Positions 37,970 through 48,276 of a stretch of 64,000 nt of DNA are shown piece by piece. The position numbers were made by a program, and so were the translations under genes. Each line of letters begins with the position of its first letter. Within the stretch, counting starts at the first letter, position 1. Source of the DNA: Mallotus nudiflorus (Eukaryota; Streptophyta; Magnoliopsida; Malpighiales; Euphorbiaceae); contig CANTUR010000145.1 in assembly GCA_947683625.1 (NCBI GenBank), positions 5,535,501 through 5,599,500 of the forward strand, given 5' to 3'. Under the pieces are notes generated by a model. That model saw nothing but the letters and a program-made list of their open reading frames with translations, was not told the origin of the DNA and searched no databases.

Positions 37970-39603
37970 GTTCTATTGATATCCTTCATTCTTAAATATA
38001 AAACATTCATTCACAAAAATAAATGATGCATGGATATAAATGAAATAGCAATATAAACCATATATATACCGAAAATATACCAAACATAAACCAGGTATAT
38101 TTTGAGTATATATATATGTCAAATAAATCCAATCAAATCATGAATTAAACTAAAAATATATTTAAAAACATTTTAAATATATTTTATTAATAAAACATGT
38201 ATATAATTTATTATATACCAAAAATATTCCAAAAACATACTTGAATATAAATCATGTTATTTATGCATATTTAGTCAAAATAAAACATGCATTTTCTAAA
38301 TCATGCATCCTAAGCATATATATATAATATAGTAACTCACCTAATGCGCTCCACGAGACGGGTCCGAAGGGCCTGGTCCACTAACCCTCGGTCTCGGCAC
38401 AACTAAACAAGAAATAATTAATCGACATCAGAATAACCCTAACAGAAATCCTAGAATTAAATCTAGAGTATTAAAATACGGAAACAGAATTAGGGTTCGA
38501 CTGGATATCACGTTTTACGAGAATTCTACCGGAAATTCGGCAGAACCTCCCCTGTAAAACGGACATCTCTCTACTCAAAAGAGTAGAGCCAACCCTGCAA
38601 AGAAAAACACTTCAAAAATAAACACCACAATCAATCACAACCCCTCGGTCGGACTCCAGACTACAATCTGTCGACCGGGGTCCACAAACACAGAATATAT
38701 ATTCAAATATACCAAAAATATCCTTAAATCATAAAAATACATTTCATACGTAGAAATTACATAATAAATCTTGAAACACTGTAAAAATCGATTAAAACTC
38801 ATTTTATTAGAAAAACCGTATATTATATATAATTGAAAATAATTCCCGGAAAATAGTTTTAATTAGTTAAAAATACTAGATATTTTGTAGAAATCATTTT
38901 TATACCTTAAATAAATATTAAAACCAATTAAATTACATTTTTAGACAATTTAGGGTAAAATTACCAAAATACCCCTATATATATATATATACCTAAATTA
39001 CTTCAAAAATTCACCAAAAATCATACAATTATCCAAAATTAATTTTCTCAACATATTTATCAATAATATCAATAATTAAACTCAATTAACCAATTAAATT
39101 CAATTTAAAACACAATTAACTTAATTTTACAAAATCACATAAACTTCAATAATTAAAAATAAATACTTAGAAATTCATAAAAATTCCAAATAAATTCCTA
39201 TAATTCATTTAAACACCTAATTCAACCATAAAATCCAATTTCATAATTTAAATAATTAATTTCCGAAAATTAGAAAATAATATTAAAATATTCAAAAATA
39301 CCCAAAAATCCAAACAATCTCCAAAAATTCTACAAAAATTCATACATGAAGATTAAGCTACCAGGAACAACATTTGTGAAGGAATTTTCCATGAATCATC
39401 CAAATCGAAGCTCAAAAAAATCGAAAACCCAAAGAGGCTGAAATTTTCAAATCGAAACCTAAGCAATTCTAGACCATTTTAGCTCAAACCAAAGCTAGAA
39501 TAACACTCACCGGAGCTCAAGGAGAAGATAGAGACTGGCGGTGTCGAAAACGGTGGCCGGAGGAGGGAGAAATGGCGGTGAGGAAATGGTGGTCGGCGTC
39601 CGC

Positions 39604-39715
39604 GGGAGAGAAAGAAGAAGAAGAAGAAAAAGAAAAAGAAAGAAAAGGAAAGAAAAAGAAAAAGAAAAAGAAAGAAAAAGAAAAAGAAAAGAAGAAAAAG
39701 AAAGAGAAAAAAAAA
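39604..39715. repeat. Purine-only tract (GAA/GAAA-rich) in LTR
   Basis: About 110 bases of only A and G on the plus strand, hence CT-only in LTR sense. It lies in the leader region, where the other LTRs have mixed CT-rich sequence and a TA run. The matching tract in the other LTR is 47734-47845. Apparent Lys/Glu-rich frames across it are an effect of composition. Confidence 0.92.
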
Positions 39716-40137
39716 ATAAAAAAAATTAAATATTAATAAATAAATAATAATAAAATAATAAATTTTAATAATTTAATAATTAATAAAATAATCAAATAAT
39801 AATAAATAAATAATAAAATATTAGGGTAATAATAAACCCTAATTAAATAAATATACACACACAGACTTTATTTAATAATTTAAAAATATGTATGAGTTCA
39901 TGCAAACCCGTAAATACATTTAAAATAATTAATAATACATTGTTTACGTGGAAATTTCCCCGAAAATGAAAGTCCCGGGAAAATTTTACGTAAAACACTG
40001 TATATAAGACACAGTAATTAAAATAGGTTTAAAATACATATTAACTCATAAAAATATCGTATAATGCATAAAAATTATTGACACTATATATCCCGGTACA
40101 GTGTAAAAATATTTTTAAAAAAACACGGGATATTACA

Positions 40138-40152
40138 GTCTTCCCCCCTTAC
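40138..40152 (-). other. Polypurine tract, element VI
   Basis: GTCTTCCCCCCTTAC on the plus strand, flush with the inner edge of the 3' LTR. On the minus strand this is AAGGGGGGAAGAC, the classic plus-strand primer. Confidence 0.92.
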
Positions 40153-40191
40153 AAGAATTTGTCCCCGAATTCTAAAAACAAGATTACAGAA

Positions 40192-43100
40192 TCAGGAAGG
40201 AAAGAGATACGGGTAAGAAGCTCGCATCTCAGCTTCAGTCTCCCACGTATGCTCTTCAACTCTATCGCTACGCCACAGAATCTTGACCATCGGAATCTGC
40301 TTCGATCGCAACTGTCGAACTTGAAAATCAACGATCGCCACAGGTTCTTCCACAAACGTCAAATCTTCACTCACTTCCACACTGTCAGGTTGCAACACGT
40401 GTGAAGGGTCCGAGATATACTTCCTCAACATCGAGATATGAAATACTGGATGCACCTGTGACATACTCGGAGGCAAATCCAACCGATATGCAATAGTGCC
40501 AACTCTCTCCAGAATCTCAAACGGTCCAATGTATCTCGGTGCTAACTTACCCTTCCTGCCAAATCTCATCACACCCTTCATCGGAGATACTTTCAGAAAA
40601 ATGAAATCTCCAACCTGAAACTCCACATCTCTGCGCCTAAGATCCGCATAACTCTTCTGTCTACTAACTGCGGTCTCTAATCTACGCTTGATCACGGCGA
40701 CTTTCTCTGCAGCATCTTGAACCATCTCTGGTCCAGTCAAAACTCTCTCACCGATCTCATCCCAACTCAACGGGGATCTACACTTCCTTCCATACAACGC
40801 CTCATATGGTGCCATGCCAATACTGCTATGGTAGCTGTTATTATATGCAAACTCAACAAGTGACAAATGATCATCCCAGCTACCTCTCAAATCCATGACA
40901 CACATCCTCAACATATCTTCCAGTGTCTGGATCGTCCTCTCAGACTGACCATCTGTCTGAGGATGAAAAGCAGTACTGAAATCCAACCTAGTGCCCATCG
41001 CTTCTTGCAACTTCTGCCAAAAATGAGAAGTAAACACCGAACCTCTGTCTGACACAATGGACACAGGTACTCCATGAAGGCATACAATATGCTTCACGTA
41101 CAACTTCGCCAATCTAGCAACTAAATATGTGGCTTTCACAGGCAAGAAATGTGCAGACTTCGTCAATCTGTCTACAATCACCCAGATGGAATCGTATCCA
41201 TCCTTCGAACGAGGTAAACCGACTACAAAATCCATAGCTATCCTTTCCCACTTCCACTCGGGAATAGGAAGAGGCTGAAGCTTCCCAGAAGGCTTCTGAT
41301 GTTCGGCTTTCACTTGCTGACACGTCAAGCACTTAGCAACATAATCAGCAACATCCTTCTTCAATCCATCCCACCAGTATAGATCTCTGATACTGTGGTA
41401 CATCTTAGTAACACCTGGATGTACACTGTAAGCTGTAGAATGTGCTTCCTCTAAAATCTCCTCTCTCAAGTCATCCACATCAGGAACACACAATCTACCA
41501 CTGATCCACAACACACCATCATCATCGAGTGTGAAATCAGTGAACTTCCCTGCTCTGACATTCTCTGCAAGCTCTTCCAGAATAGGATCTCGGCTCTGAG
41601 CTGCTTTAATCCTATCCCTCAGTACAGATCGTACTTTAAACTGAGCTAACAGTCCACCTGATCTACTAATCTTCATCATCAGACCTTGATCCACCATCAG
41701 ATGCAACTCCTGGATCAATGGTCTCCTCTCCACACCGATGTGAGCAAGACTACCTGAGGACTTCCTACTCAAGGCATCTGCTACCACATTAGCTTTACCC
41801 GGATGGTAAAGAATCTCACAATCATAATCCTTCAACAGTTCCAACCATCTTCTCTGCCTCAGATTCAAATCTCGCTGCTGGAAAATGTACTTAAGGCTCT
41901 TGTGATCAGTAAATATCTCACAAGTCACCCCGTACAAATAATGTCTCCAAATCTTCAAAGCAAAGATCACTGCAGCCATCTCTAGATCATGTGTAGGATA
42001 GTTCTGCTCATGCTTCTTCAACTGCCTCGAAGCATAGGCTATCACCCTTCCATTCTGCATCAACACACAACCAAGACCAATTCTAGAGGCATCACAGTAA
42101 ACTGTGAACTTATCCACACTATTAGGCAAAGCTAATACTGGCGCTGTGGTCAACTTCTCCTTCAACAACTGAAAACTATTCTCACAAGCTTCTGACCACT
42201 CGAATCTAACATTCTTCTGAGTCAAGCGAGTCATAGGGGCTGCTATCCTGGAAAAATCCTGCACAAACCGCCTATAATACCCGGCTAAACCCAGAAAACT
42301 CCGAATCTCAGTAACTGAAGTAGGTCTAGGCCACTCAGATACTACTTCAACCTTCTGTGGATCAACCTGAATACCTTCTTTAGACACTACGTGTCCAAGA
42401 AAAGAAACACTCTCCATCCAGAAATCACACTTCGAGAATTTAGCATAAAGCTGATGATCTCTCAGTGTCTGTAGTACAATCCTCAAGTGATATACGTGCT
42501 CTTCCATACTCCTCGAATATACTAGTATATCATCAATGAAGACTACCACAAACTGATCCACATATGGTCGGAATACTCTGTTCATCAGGTCCATAAAAGC
42601 TGCTGGTGCATTAGTCAAACCAAAAGACATCACCAGAAACTCATAATGACCATATCGAGTGCGGAATGCTGTCTTAGGAATATCAGCTTCACTGATCCGC
42701 AGCTGATGATAACCCGACCTCAAGTCAACCTTAGAAAAGAACTGTGCACCCTGGAGCTGATCAAATAAATCATCTATCCTCGGGAGAGGATACTTGTTCT
42801 TCACTGTCACCTTATTAAGCTCTCTGTAGTCAATGCACAGTCTCAGGGTACCATCCTTCTTCTTCACAAACAAGACTGGTGCACCCCAAGGGGAAACACT
42901 AGGTCTAACGAAACCCTTATCCAACAACTCTTGCAACTGCTCCTTCAACTCTCTCAACTCTGCAGGAGCCATACGATAAGGTGGCATAGATATAGGAGTA
43001 ATACCTGGAACCACATCAATACAGAACTCAATCTCTCTATGAGGTGGTAAACCTGGCAACTCCTCGGGAAAAACATCAGGAAACTCACAAGCAACAGGAA

Positions 43101-43779
43101 CATCTGTGAGTGACAACTTCTCCACTGACGTATCCCTAACCAATGCCAAAAACCCCTGACAACCTTTCCTCAACAACTTCCTAGCTGAAATAACAGAAAT
43201 AAGATTCTGAGGTGCTGAACTCCTGTCACCAACAAACTTAAATTCTACTTCACCAGGAATTCTGAAAATCACCTCCTTATTCCTGCAATCAACCACGGCG
43301 AAGTGCTGAGACAACCAATCCATTCCCAAAATAACATCAAACTCCATCACATCCAACAAAATCAAATCAGCGGGTAATTCTCTATCTCCCACGAGAACTG
43401 GACAACCTGAAAGAACAATATCGGTGTCCAAAGAATCACTCAGAGGAGTGGCAACAGACAAAGGAAAAGCCATCCTCGAAGCTTGCCAACAAGATTTAGA
43501 AGCAAAAATGGGAGAAACAAATGAATGCGTGGCACCCGGATCAAACAAAACCAAAGCATCCAGGTAACAAACAGAAAGAATACCTGCCACGACTGCATTA
43601 GATGCCTGAGCATCCTGCTGAGTCAGATGAAAAACTCTGGCCTGGCCTCGACCTCCCTGCTGACTGGTAGAAGCCTGGCCAACACCTCTGGCACCTCCTC
43701 TAGTACCTCTACCACGACTCTGCTGTGGAACAAACTGAGTAGAACTCTGATGCTGAGCTGGTGGTAATTGAAATGGCAC
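40192..43779 (-). CDS. pol: Pol polyprotein of element VI (PR-RT-RNaseH-IN-chromodomain)
   Basis: Open frame of 1195 codons on the minus strand. Counting from the Met at 43779: protease about 65-175, with the active-site Asp at residue 80 in DPGATHSF; reverse transcriptase about 280-520, with catalytic Asp 352 (KVDLRSGYH) and FIDD at 414-417; RNase H about 558-675, with Asp 563, Glu 600, Asp 625 and Asp 668; integrase zinc finger with His 780, His 787, Cys 817 and Cys 820; DDE core with Asp 850, Asp 911 and Glu 947 (35 residues apart); GPF motif near 1085; chromodomain about 1140-1190, with VKILWR and EEHTWE. RNase H before IN marks Ty3/gypsy; the C-terminal chromodomain marks chromoviruses. 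All catalytic residues I looked for are present. The true start is probably upstream gag, in the same frame, now separated by stops, so the Met used is only the first in-frame Met after them. Confidence 0.95.
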   Translation of the reverse strand: MPFQLPPAQHQSSTQFVPQQSRGRGTRGGARGVGQASTSQQGGRGQARVFHLTQQDAQASNAVVAGILSVCYLDALVLFDPGATHSFVSPIFASKSCWQASRMAFPLSVATPLSDSLDTDIVLSGCPVLVGDRELPADLILLDVMEFDVILGMDWLSQHFAVVDCRNKEVIFRIPGEVEFKFVGDRSSAPQNLISVISARKLLRKGCQGFLALVRDTSVEKLSLTDVPVACEFPDVFPEELPGLPPHREIEFCIDVVPGITPISMPPYRMAPAELRELKEQLQELLDKGFVRPSVSPWGAPVLFVKKKDGTLRLCIDYRELNKVTVKNKYPLPRIDDLFDQLQGAQFFSKVDLRSGYHQLRISEADIPKTAFRTRYGHYEFLVMSFGLTNAPAAFMDLMNRVFRPYVDQFVVVFIDDILVYSRSMEEHVYHLRIVLQTLRDHQLYAKFSKCDFWMESVSFLGHVVSKEGIQVDPQKVEVVSEWPRPTSVTEIRSFLGLAGYYRRFVQDFSRIAAPMTRLTQKNVRFEWSEACENSFQLLKEKLTTAPVLALPNSVDKFTVYCDASRIGLGCVLMQNGRVIAYASRQLKKHEQNYPTHDLEMAAVIFALKIWRHYLYGVTCEIFTDHKSLKYIFQQRDLNLRQRRWLELLKDYDCEILYHPGKANVVADALSRKSSGSLAHIGVERRPLIQELHLMVDQGLMMKISRSGGLLAQFKVRSVLRDRIKAAQSRDPILEELAENVRAGKFTDFTLDDDGVLWISGRLCVPDVDDLREEILEEAHSTAYSVHPGVTKMYHSIRDLYWWDGLKKDVADYVAKCLTCQQVKAEHQKPSGKLQPLPIPEWKWERIAMDFVVGLPRSKDGYDSIWVIVDRLTKSAHFLPVKATYLVARLAKLYVKHIVCLHGVPVSIVSDRGSVFTSHFWQKLQEAMGTRLDFSTAFHPQTDGQSERTIQTLEDMLRMCVMDLRGSWDDHLSLVEFAYNNSYHSSIGMAPYEALYGRKCRSPLSWDEIGERVLTGPEMVQDAAEKVAVIKRRLETAVSRQKSYADLRRRDVEFQVGDFIFLKVSPMKGVMRFGRKGKLAPRYIGPFEILERVGTIAYRLDLPPSMSQVHPVFHISMLRKYISDPSHVLQPDSVEVSEDLTFVEEPVAIVDFQVRQLRSKQIPMVKILWRSDRVEEHTWETEAEMRASYPYLFPS

Positions 43780-43812
43780 GGGTGCTGCACTAGCAATCGA
43801 CTGCTGTGGGAA

Positions 43813-44076
43813 TCACGGAATCTACTGCTGCTGATACCCAGAATAAGGACACGATCTGGCAAAATGTCCTGTCTGCCCGCATCTGAAACATGTCAACGGT
43901 GTCAGATAACACGGTCCCTGATGGACTCTACCACAAGTCTGACAAACACTGGCCGCTGATCCAGAACTACGACCACTGCTACTGCTCGAAGCACCTGACC
44001 CAAATCTGAATGATCTACGCTGATCTCCACGACCATGTCTACTGCTCCGATGCACTCGCTGTTGCTGTCTCTGACT
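43813..44076 (-). pseudogene. CCHC zinc-knuckle / linker segment between gag and pol stops
   Basis: In-frame continuation of gag cut off by stops on both sides: TAG at 44077-44079 and then TAG at 43822-43824 and TGA at 43813-43815. It is Ser/Arg/Gly-rich and ends with a nucleocapsid knuckle, CFRCGQTGHFARSC, a C-X2-C-X4-H-X4-C motif that binds nucleic acid during packaging. It has the same frame as gag and pol, so the three pieces were one polyprotein. Other copies show CAG or CGA at the stop positions, though element VIII shares the TAG after GYQQ. Confidence 0.88.
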
Positions 44077-44943
44077 CTACTGAGTTGAACCTCGCTGCTG
44101 ACTACTCGAACCAACATGAAAACTCGAATACGGAGTAGCCTGCAATCCACTCGACTGAACTCCCAACTGGTAATAATCAGGCATCGCTCCCTGCCTAACT
44201 AACCTCAGCTCAATCTCCTTAGCTAGCTCAATCACTGACTCCAGAGTAAGACCTGCTGTGGGCATACCAGCAAAAGCTGAACCCAAACCAGTAACATAGG
44301 TAGTAACAGCGAAATACTGATCTCGCATCAGATCCTCAGCATATCTACCCAGACGAAGGAACTCTCGGGTATACTCCTCTACTGATCGATCTCCACGAGA
44401 AATACTAGTCAAACGGAGACGATAGCTCAAACGAAGAGGCTCTGGACAAAATCTCCTCATGAATCGCTCTCGAAACTGAGCCCATGTCATCGTCATCATA
44501 TAAGGTTGGATCATCTGAATAAACCAATCCAAGGCTGGTCCCTCGACAGACAACTCAACGATCATGATCCTCTGGTACTCGGTATGAGCAGTCCGAGTCC
44601 TAGTCTCAATCGCATGCAGAAAATCTAAAGGATCAGAAGTCCCATCAAAAGCAATCCTGCCAACTCTGGCATAGAACAAAGCTGCCTCAGGGTCAGACAT
44701 ACCCTGCTGATAGGCAGGCTGAATAGGCTGAACAACTGGAGGAACAGGAACATCAAACTCAGGCTCAACAGGCTCCTCGTCCTGTAACTCTCTCTGCCTA
44801 CGGTGACTTGCCGCTCCTTGAGGTCTACCCCTGCCACGACCTCTACGTCTAACTGGCTGCTCAGGAGGTAAAACCTCGTCCTGAAAAGACTCATCATCCT
44901 CGGCCTCAACGACCGATGGAGCGACACGCGCTCGCCTCCTCAT
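44077..44943 (-). CDS. gag: Gag (capsid part) of element VI
   Basis: 288 codons starting at ATG 44941-44943 (MRRRARVAPSV). A basic/acidic N-terminus (RRRGRGRGRPQG) is followed by the retrotransposon gag domain, about residues 95-235, with EGPALDWFIQ, WAQFRERFMRRF and EEYTREFLRLGRYAEDL. Gag assembles the virus-like particle in the cytoplasm. The frame ends at TAG 44077, ahead of the zinc knuckle, so the product lacks nucleocapsid. Two bases before the ATG is a strong splice-acceptor-like sequence (TTTGTCTTTTCAG). The start is supported by the matching ATG in elements III and V, and by ATA in II and VIII. Confidence 0.93.
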   Translation of the reverse strand: MRRRARVAPSVVEAEDDESFQDEVLPPEQPVRRRGRGRGRPQGAASHRRQRELQDEEPVEPEFDVPVPPVVQPIQPAYQQGMSDPEAALFYARVGRIAFDGTSDPLDFLHAIETRTRTAHTEYQRIMIVELSVEGPALDWFIQMIQPYMMTMTWAQFRERFMRRFCPEPLRLSYRLRLTSISRGDRSVEEYTREFLRLGRYAEDLMRDQYFAVTTYVTGLGSAFAGMPTAGLTLESVIELAKEIELRLVRQGAMPDYYQLGVQSSGLQATPYSSFHVGSSSQQRGSTQ

Positions 44944-44965
44944 TCTGAAAAGACAAACGGAAAGA
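44944..44965 (-). promoter_or_regulatory. Splice-acceptor-like site before gag ATG (element VI)
   Basis: The minus strand reads CCGTTTGTCTTTTCAG then A-ATG: a pyrimidine tract and CAG ending at 44945. The same tract is kept in element VIII (60420-60438) and, with TTTTTAG, in element V (55015 onward). Together with the donor-like site in the LTR leader it suggests a spliced gag mRNA. No RNA evidence is available here. Confidence 0.5.
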
Positions 44966-45141
44966 TTCAGACAAAACAGACAACGGAGGAATAACGCTGA
45001 AAACTACAGCAAGGAATACTCATCAAGACATACTCGAACCTAATACACTGCAGTAGTCCAACAGAAAACACAACTTTAAAACTAGGGCCACAACTCACAT
45101 AACTAAGCCCTGACACAGAACTCCACTCAGATACGAACTTC

Positions 45142-45153
45142 GCTCTGATACCA
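45142..45153 (-). other. tRNA-iMet primer-binding site, element VI
   Basis: The minus strand reads TGGTATCAGAGC exactly, complementary to the 3' end of plant initiator Met-tRNA, four bases from the LTR edge at 45158. This primes minus-strand DNA synthesis. Confidence 0.95.
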
Positions 45154-45157
45154 ACTT

Positions 45158-48100
45158 TGTCACGACCCAAAACAGGGGCCATGACCGGCGCTAGGGAACG
45201 GGAATTCTTTCGAATCCGGAACCCGTAGCAAGCCTAAAAATAAAATAAATATGCAATAATAACAATAAAAATATAATATGCAGCGGAAAATAAAATCATA
45301 AATATTACAATATCATCCATATCAACTGGATTCAATTCAAAACTCATCACATCACATATATAATCTCATAAATGTATAATCTTTATACAAATCTAGTTTT
45401 ACTATAATACATCTCTTTAAAACAAATACTTTAATTCACAACTACTGAAAATCACAACTACTGCAGTGTCTAGATAAAATAAATAAGACTCAAGTATACA
45501 ATTTACATAAAGAAGCCGGGGCGGAAGAAATCCGGCGTATCAACCTGCTACTGAGGTCTGAGGAAGTTGACTCTCCTAAAAAATAGTCAACGGAGGGGAG
45601 TCAGACCTCACTGAGTGAATTACTATAATATATATACATACACTCTAAGTGATAATGCATACAGTCAACAGTATCTGAGTAATATGTATATATACAGGCA
45701 AATTCATACAAATGCAGAAAAATCATTTTATATATTTGTCTGAAAATCAACTTTTATGAAGGATCACATAGAACCCTAGAATATCGCAACCTCAGAAAAT
45801 AGTGTTAAACAACACTCTAGCCATACAGGCTCACTGATTCCAAATATATCCACTTAATCCATATGGACAGTAGACTGGCCCCGAGACACTAAGTCAACCG
45901 AGCTCCAGCAGTCTGACTGCCAGTGTGATTGGCCCCGAGACACTTGGTCAACCGAGCTCCAGCAATCACACCCAAACCACATCTCACACATATCAATAAT
46001 CATAATCAATTCAATATCCACAAATAAGTTAGTAATATAGCCTAAAGCTATAGGCGTACCGGTACGTACTCGGTCCTAGTGCTGCCCACTAGGTAGCACG
46101 TTCTATTGATATCCTTCATTCTTAAATATAAAACATTCATTCACAAAAATAAATGATGCATGGATATAAATGAAATAGCAATATAAACCATATATATACC
46201 GAAAATATACCAAACATAAACCAGGTATATTTTGAGTATATATATATGTCAAATAAATCCAATCAAATCATGAATTAAACTAAAAATATATTTAAAAACA
46301 TTTTAAATATATTTTATTAATAAAACATGTATATAATTTATTATATACCAAAAATATTCCAAAAACATACTTGAATATAAATCATGTTATTTATGCATAT
46401 TTAGTCAAAATAAAACATGCATTTTCTAAATCATGCATCCTAAGCATATATATATAATATAGTAACTCACCTAATGCGCTCCACGAGACGGGTCCGAAGG
46501 GCCTGGTCCACTAACCCTCGGTCTCGGCGCAACTAAACAAGAAATAATTAATCGACATCAGAATAACCCTAACAGAAATCCTAGAATTAAATCTAGAGTA
46601 TTAAAATACGGAAACAAAATTAGGGTTCGACTGGATATCACGTTTTACGAGAATTCTACCGGAAATTCGGCAGAACCTCCCCTGTAAAACGGACATCTCT
46701 CTACTCAAAAGAGTAGAGCCAACCCTGCAAAGAAAAACACTTCAAAAATAAACACCACAATCAATCACAACCCCTCGGTCGGACTCCAGACTACAATCTG
46801 TCGACCGGGGTCCACAAACACAGAATATATATTCAAATATACCAAAAATATCCTTAAATCATAAAAATACATTTCATACGTAGAAATTACATAATAAATC
46901 TTGAAACACTATAAAAATCGATTAAAACTCATTTTATTAGAAAAACCGTATATTATATATAATTGAAAATAATTCCCGGAAAATAGTTTTAATTAGTTAA
47001 AAATACTAGATATTTTGTAGAAATCATTTTTATACCTTAAATAAATATTAAAACCAATTAAATTACATTTTTAGACAATTTAGGGTAAAATTACCAAAAT
47101 ACCCCTATATATATATATATACCTAAATTACTTCAAAAATTCACCAAAAATCATACAATTATCCAAAATTAATTTTCTCAACATATTTATCAATAATATC
47201 AATAATTAAACTCAATTAACCAATTAAATTCAATTTAAAACACAATTAACTTAATTTTACAAAATCACATAAACTTCAATAATTAAAAATAAATACTTAG
47301 AAATTCATAAAAATTCCAAATAAATTCCTATAATTCATTTAAACACCTAATTCAACCATAAACTCCAATTTCATAATTTAAATAATTAATTTCCGAAAAT
47401 TAGAAAATAATATTAAAATATTCAAAAATACCCAAAAATCCAAAAAATCTCCAAAAATTCTACAAAAATTCATACATGAAGATTAAGCTACCAGGAACAA
47501 CATTTGTGAAGGAATTTTCCATGAATCATCCAAATCGAAGCTCAAAAAAATCAAAAACCCAAAGAGGCTGAAATTTTCAAATCGAAACCTAAGCAATTCT
47601 AGACCATTTTAGCTCAAACCAAAGCTAGAATAACACTCACCGGAGCTCAAGGAGAAGATAGAGACCGGCGGTGTCGAAAACGGTGGCCGGAGGAGGGAGA
47701 AACGGCGGTGAGGAAATGGTGGTCGGCGTCCGCGGGAGAGAAAGAAGAAGAAGAAGAAAAAGAAAAAGAAAGAAAAGGAAAGAAAAAGAAAAAGAAAAAG
47801 AAAGAAAAAGAAAAAGAAAAGAAGAAAAAGAAAGAGAAAAAAAAATAAAAAAAAATAAAAATAATTAAATATTAATAAATAAATAATAATAAAATAATAA
47901 ATTTTAATAATTTAATAATTAATAAAATAATCAAATAATAATAAATAAATAATAAAATATTAGGGTAATAATAAACCCTAATTAAATAAATATACACACA
48001 CAGGCTTTATTTAATAATTTAAAAATATGTATGAGTTCATGCAAACCCGTAAATACATTTAAAATAATTAATAATACATTGTTTACGTGGAAATTTCCCC

Positions 48101-48276
48101 GAAAATGAAAGTCCCGGGAAAATTTTACGTAAAACACTGTATATAAGACACAGTAATTAAAATAGGTTTAAAATACATATTAACTCATAAAAATATCGTA
48201 TAATGCATAAAAATTATTGACACTGTATATCCCGGTACAGTGTAAAAATATTTTTAAAAAAACACGGGATATTACA
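45158..48276 (-). repeat. Element VI 5' LTR (right LTR)
   Basis: 3119 bp, nearly identical to the left LTR. The differences I count are about 14 transitions and 2 transversions, plus a small length change in the A-rich stretch after the purine tract (near 47845-47870). As the 5' LTR of a minus-strand element it would hold the active promoter. Confidence 0.96.

Larger units (their letters stand above)
37028..40137 (-). repeat. Element VI 3' LTR (left LTR)
   Basis: 3110 bp from TGTCACGACCC to CGGGATATTACA. It contains the double hairpin module (37738-37841), the palindrome and stem block (37925-37969), a donor-like site (rc of ACTCACCGGAGCTCAAGG near 39507) and a long purine tract (39604-39715). 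Confidence 0.96.
37028..48276 (-). mobile_element. Element VI: complete, young Tekay/Del-type chromovirus
   Basis: Complete 11,249-bp Ty3/gypsy element in minus orientation, inserted in the LTR of element V. It has LTRs 37028-40137 and 45158-48276, a perfect 5-bp TSD (CACGT), a purine tract at 40138, a PBS at 45142-45153, gag, CCHC knuckle and a full pol with chromodomain. The LTRs differ at roughly 16 sites plus one small indel by eye, about 0.5 percent, mostly transitions. The pol frame is open, but gag and pol are separated by three nonsense codons (44077, 43822, 43813), all C to T changes. The element lacks an uninterrupted polyprotein and would need readthrough or complementation to move. 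Confidence 0.96.

Noticed and set aside
39541..39729. Lys/Glu/Arg-rich small frame, repeated at 47671-47868
   Set aside because: It is the purine-only tract read as codons. Its end changes with a length difference between the two LTRs, and no other LTR has it.
41114..43767. Frames on the plus strand and in other minus frames across element VI pol, such as 43525-43767 and 41114-41332
   Set aside because: They are shadows of the long pol frame, with no domain and no conservation of their own.
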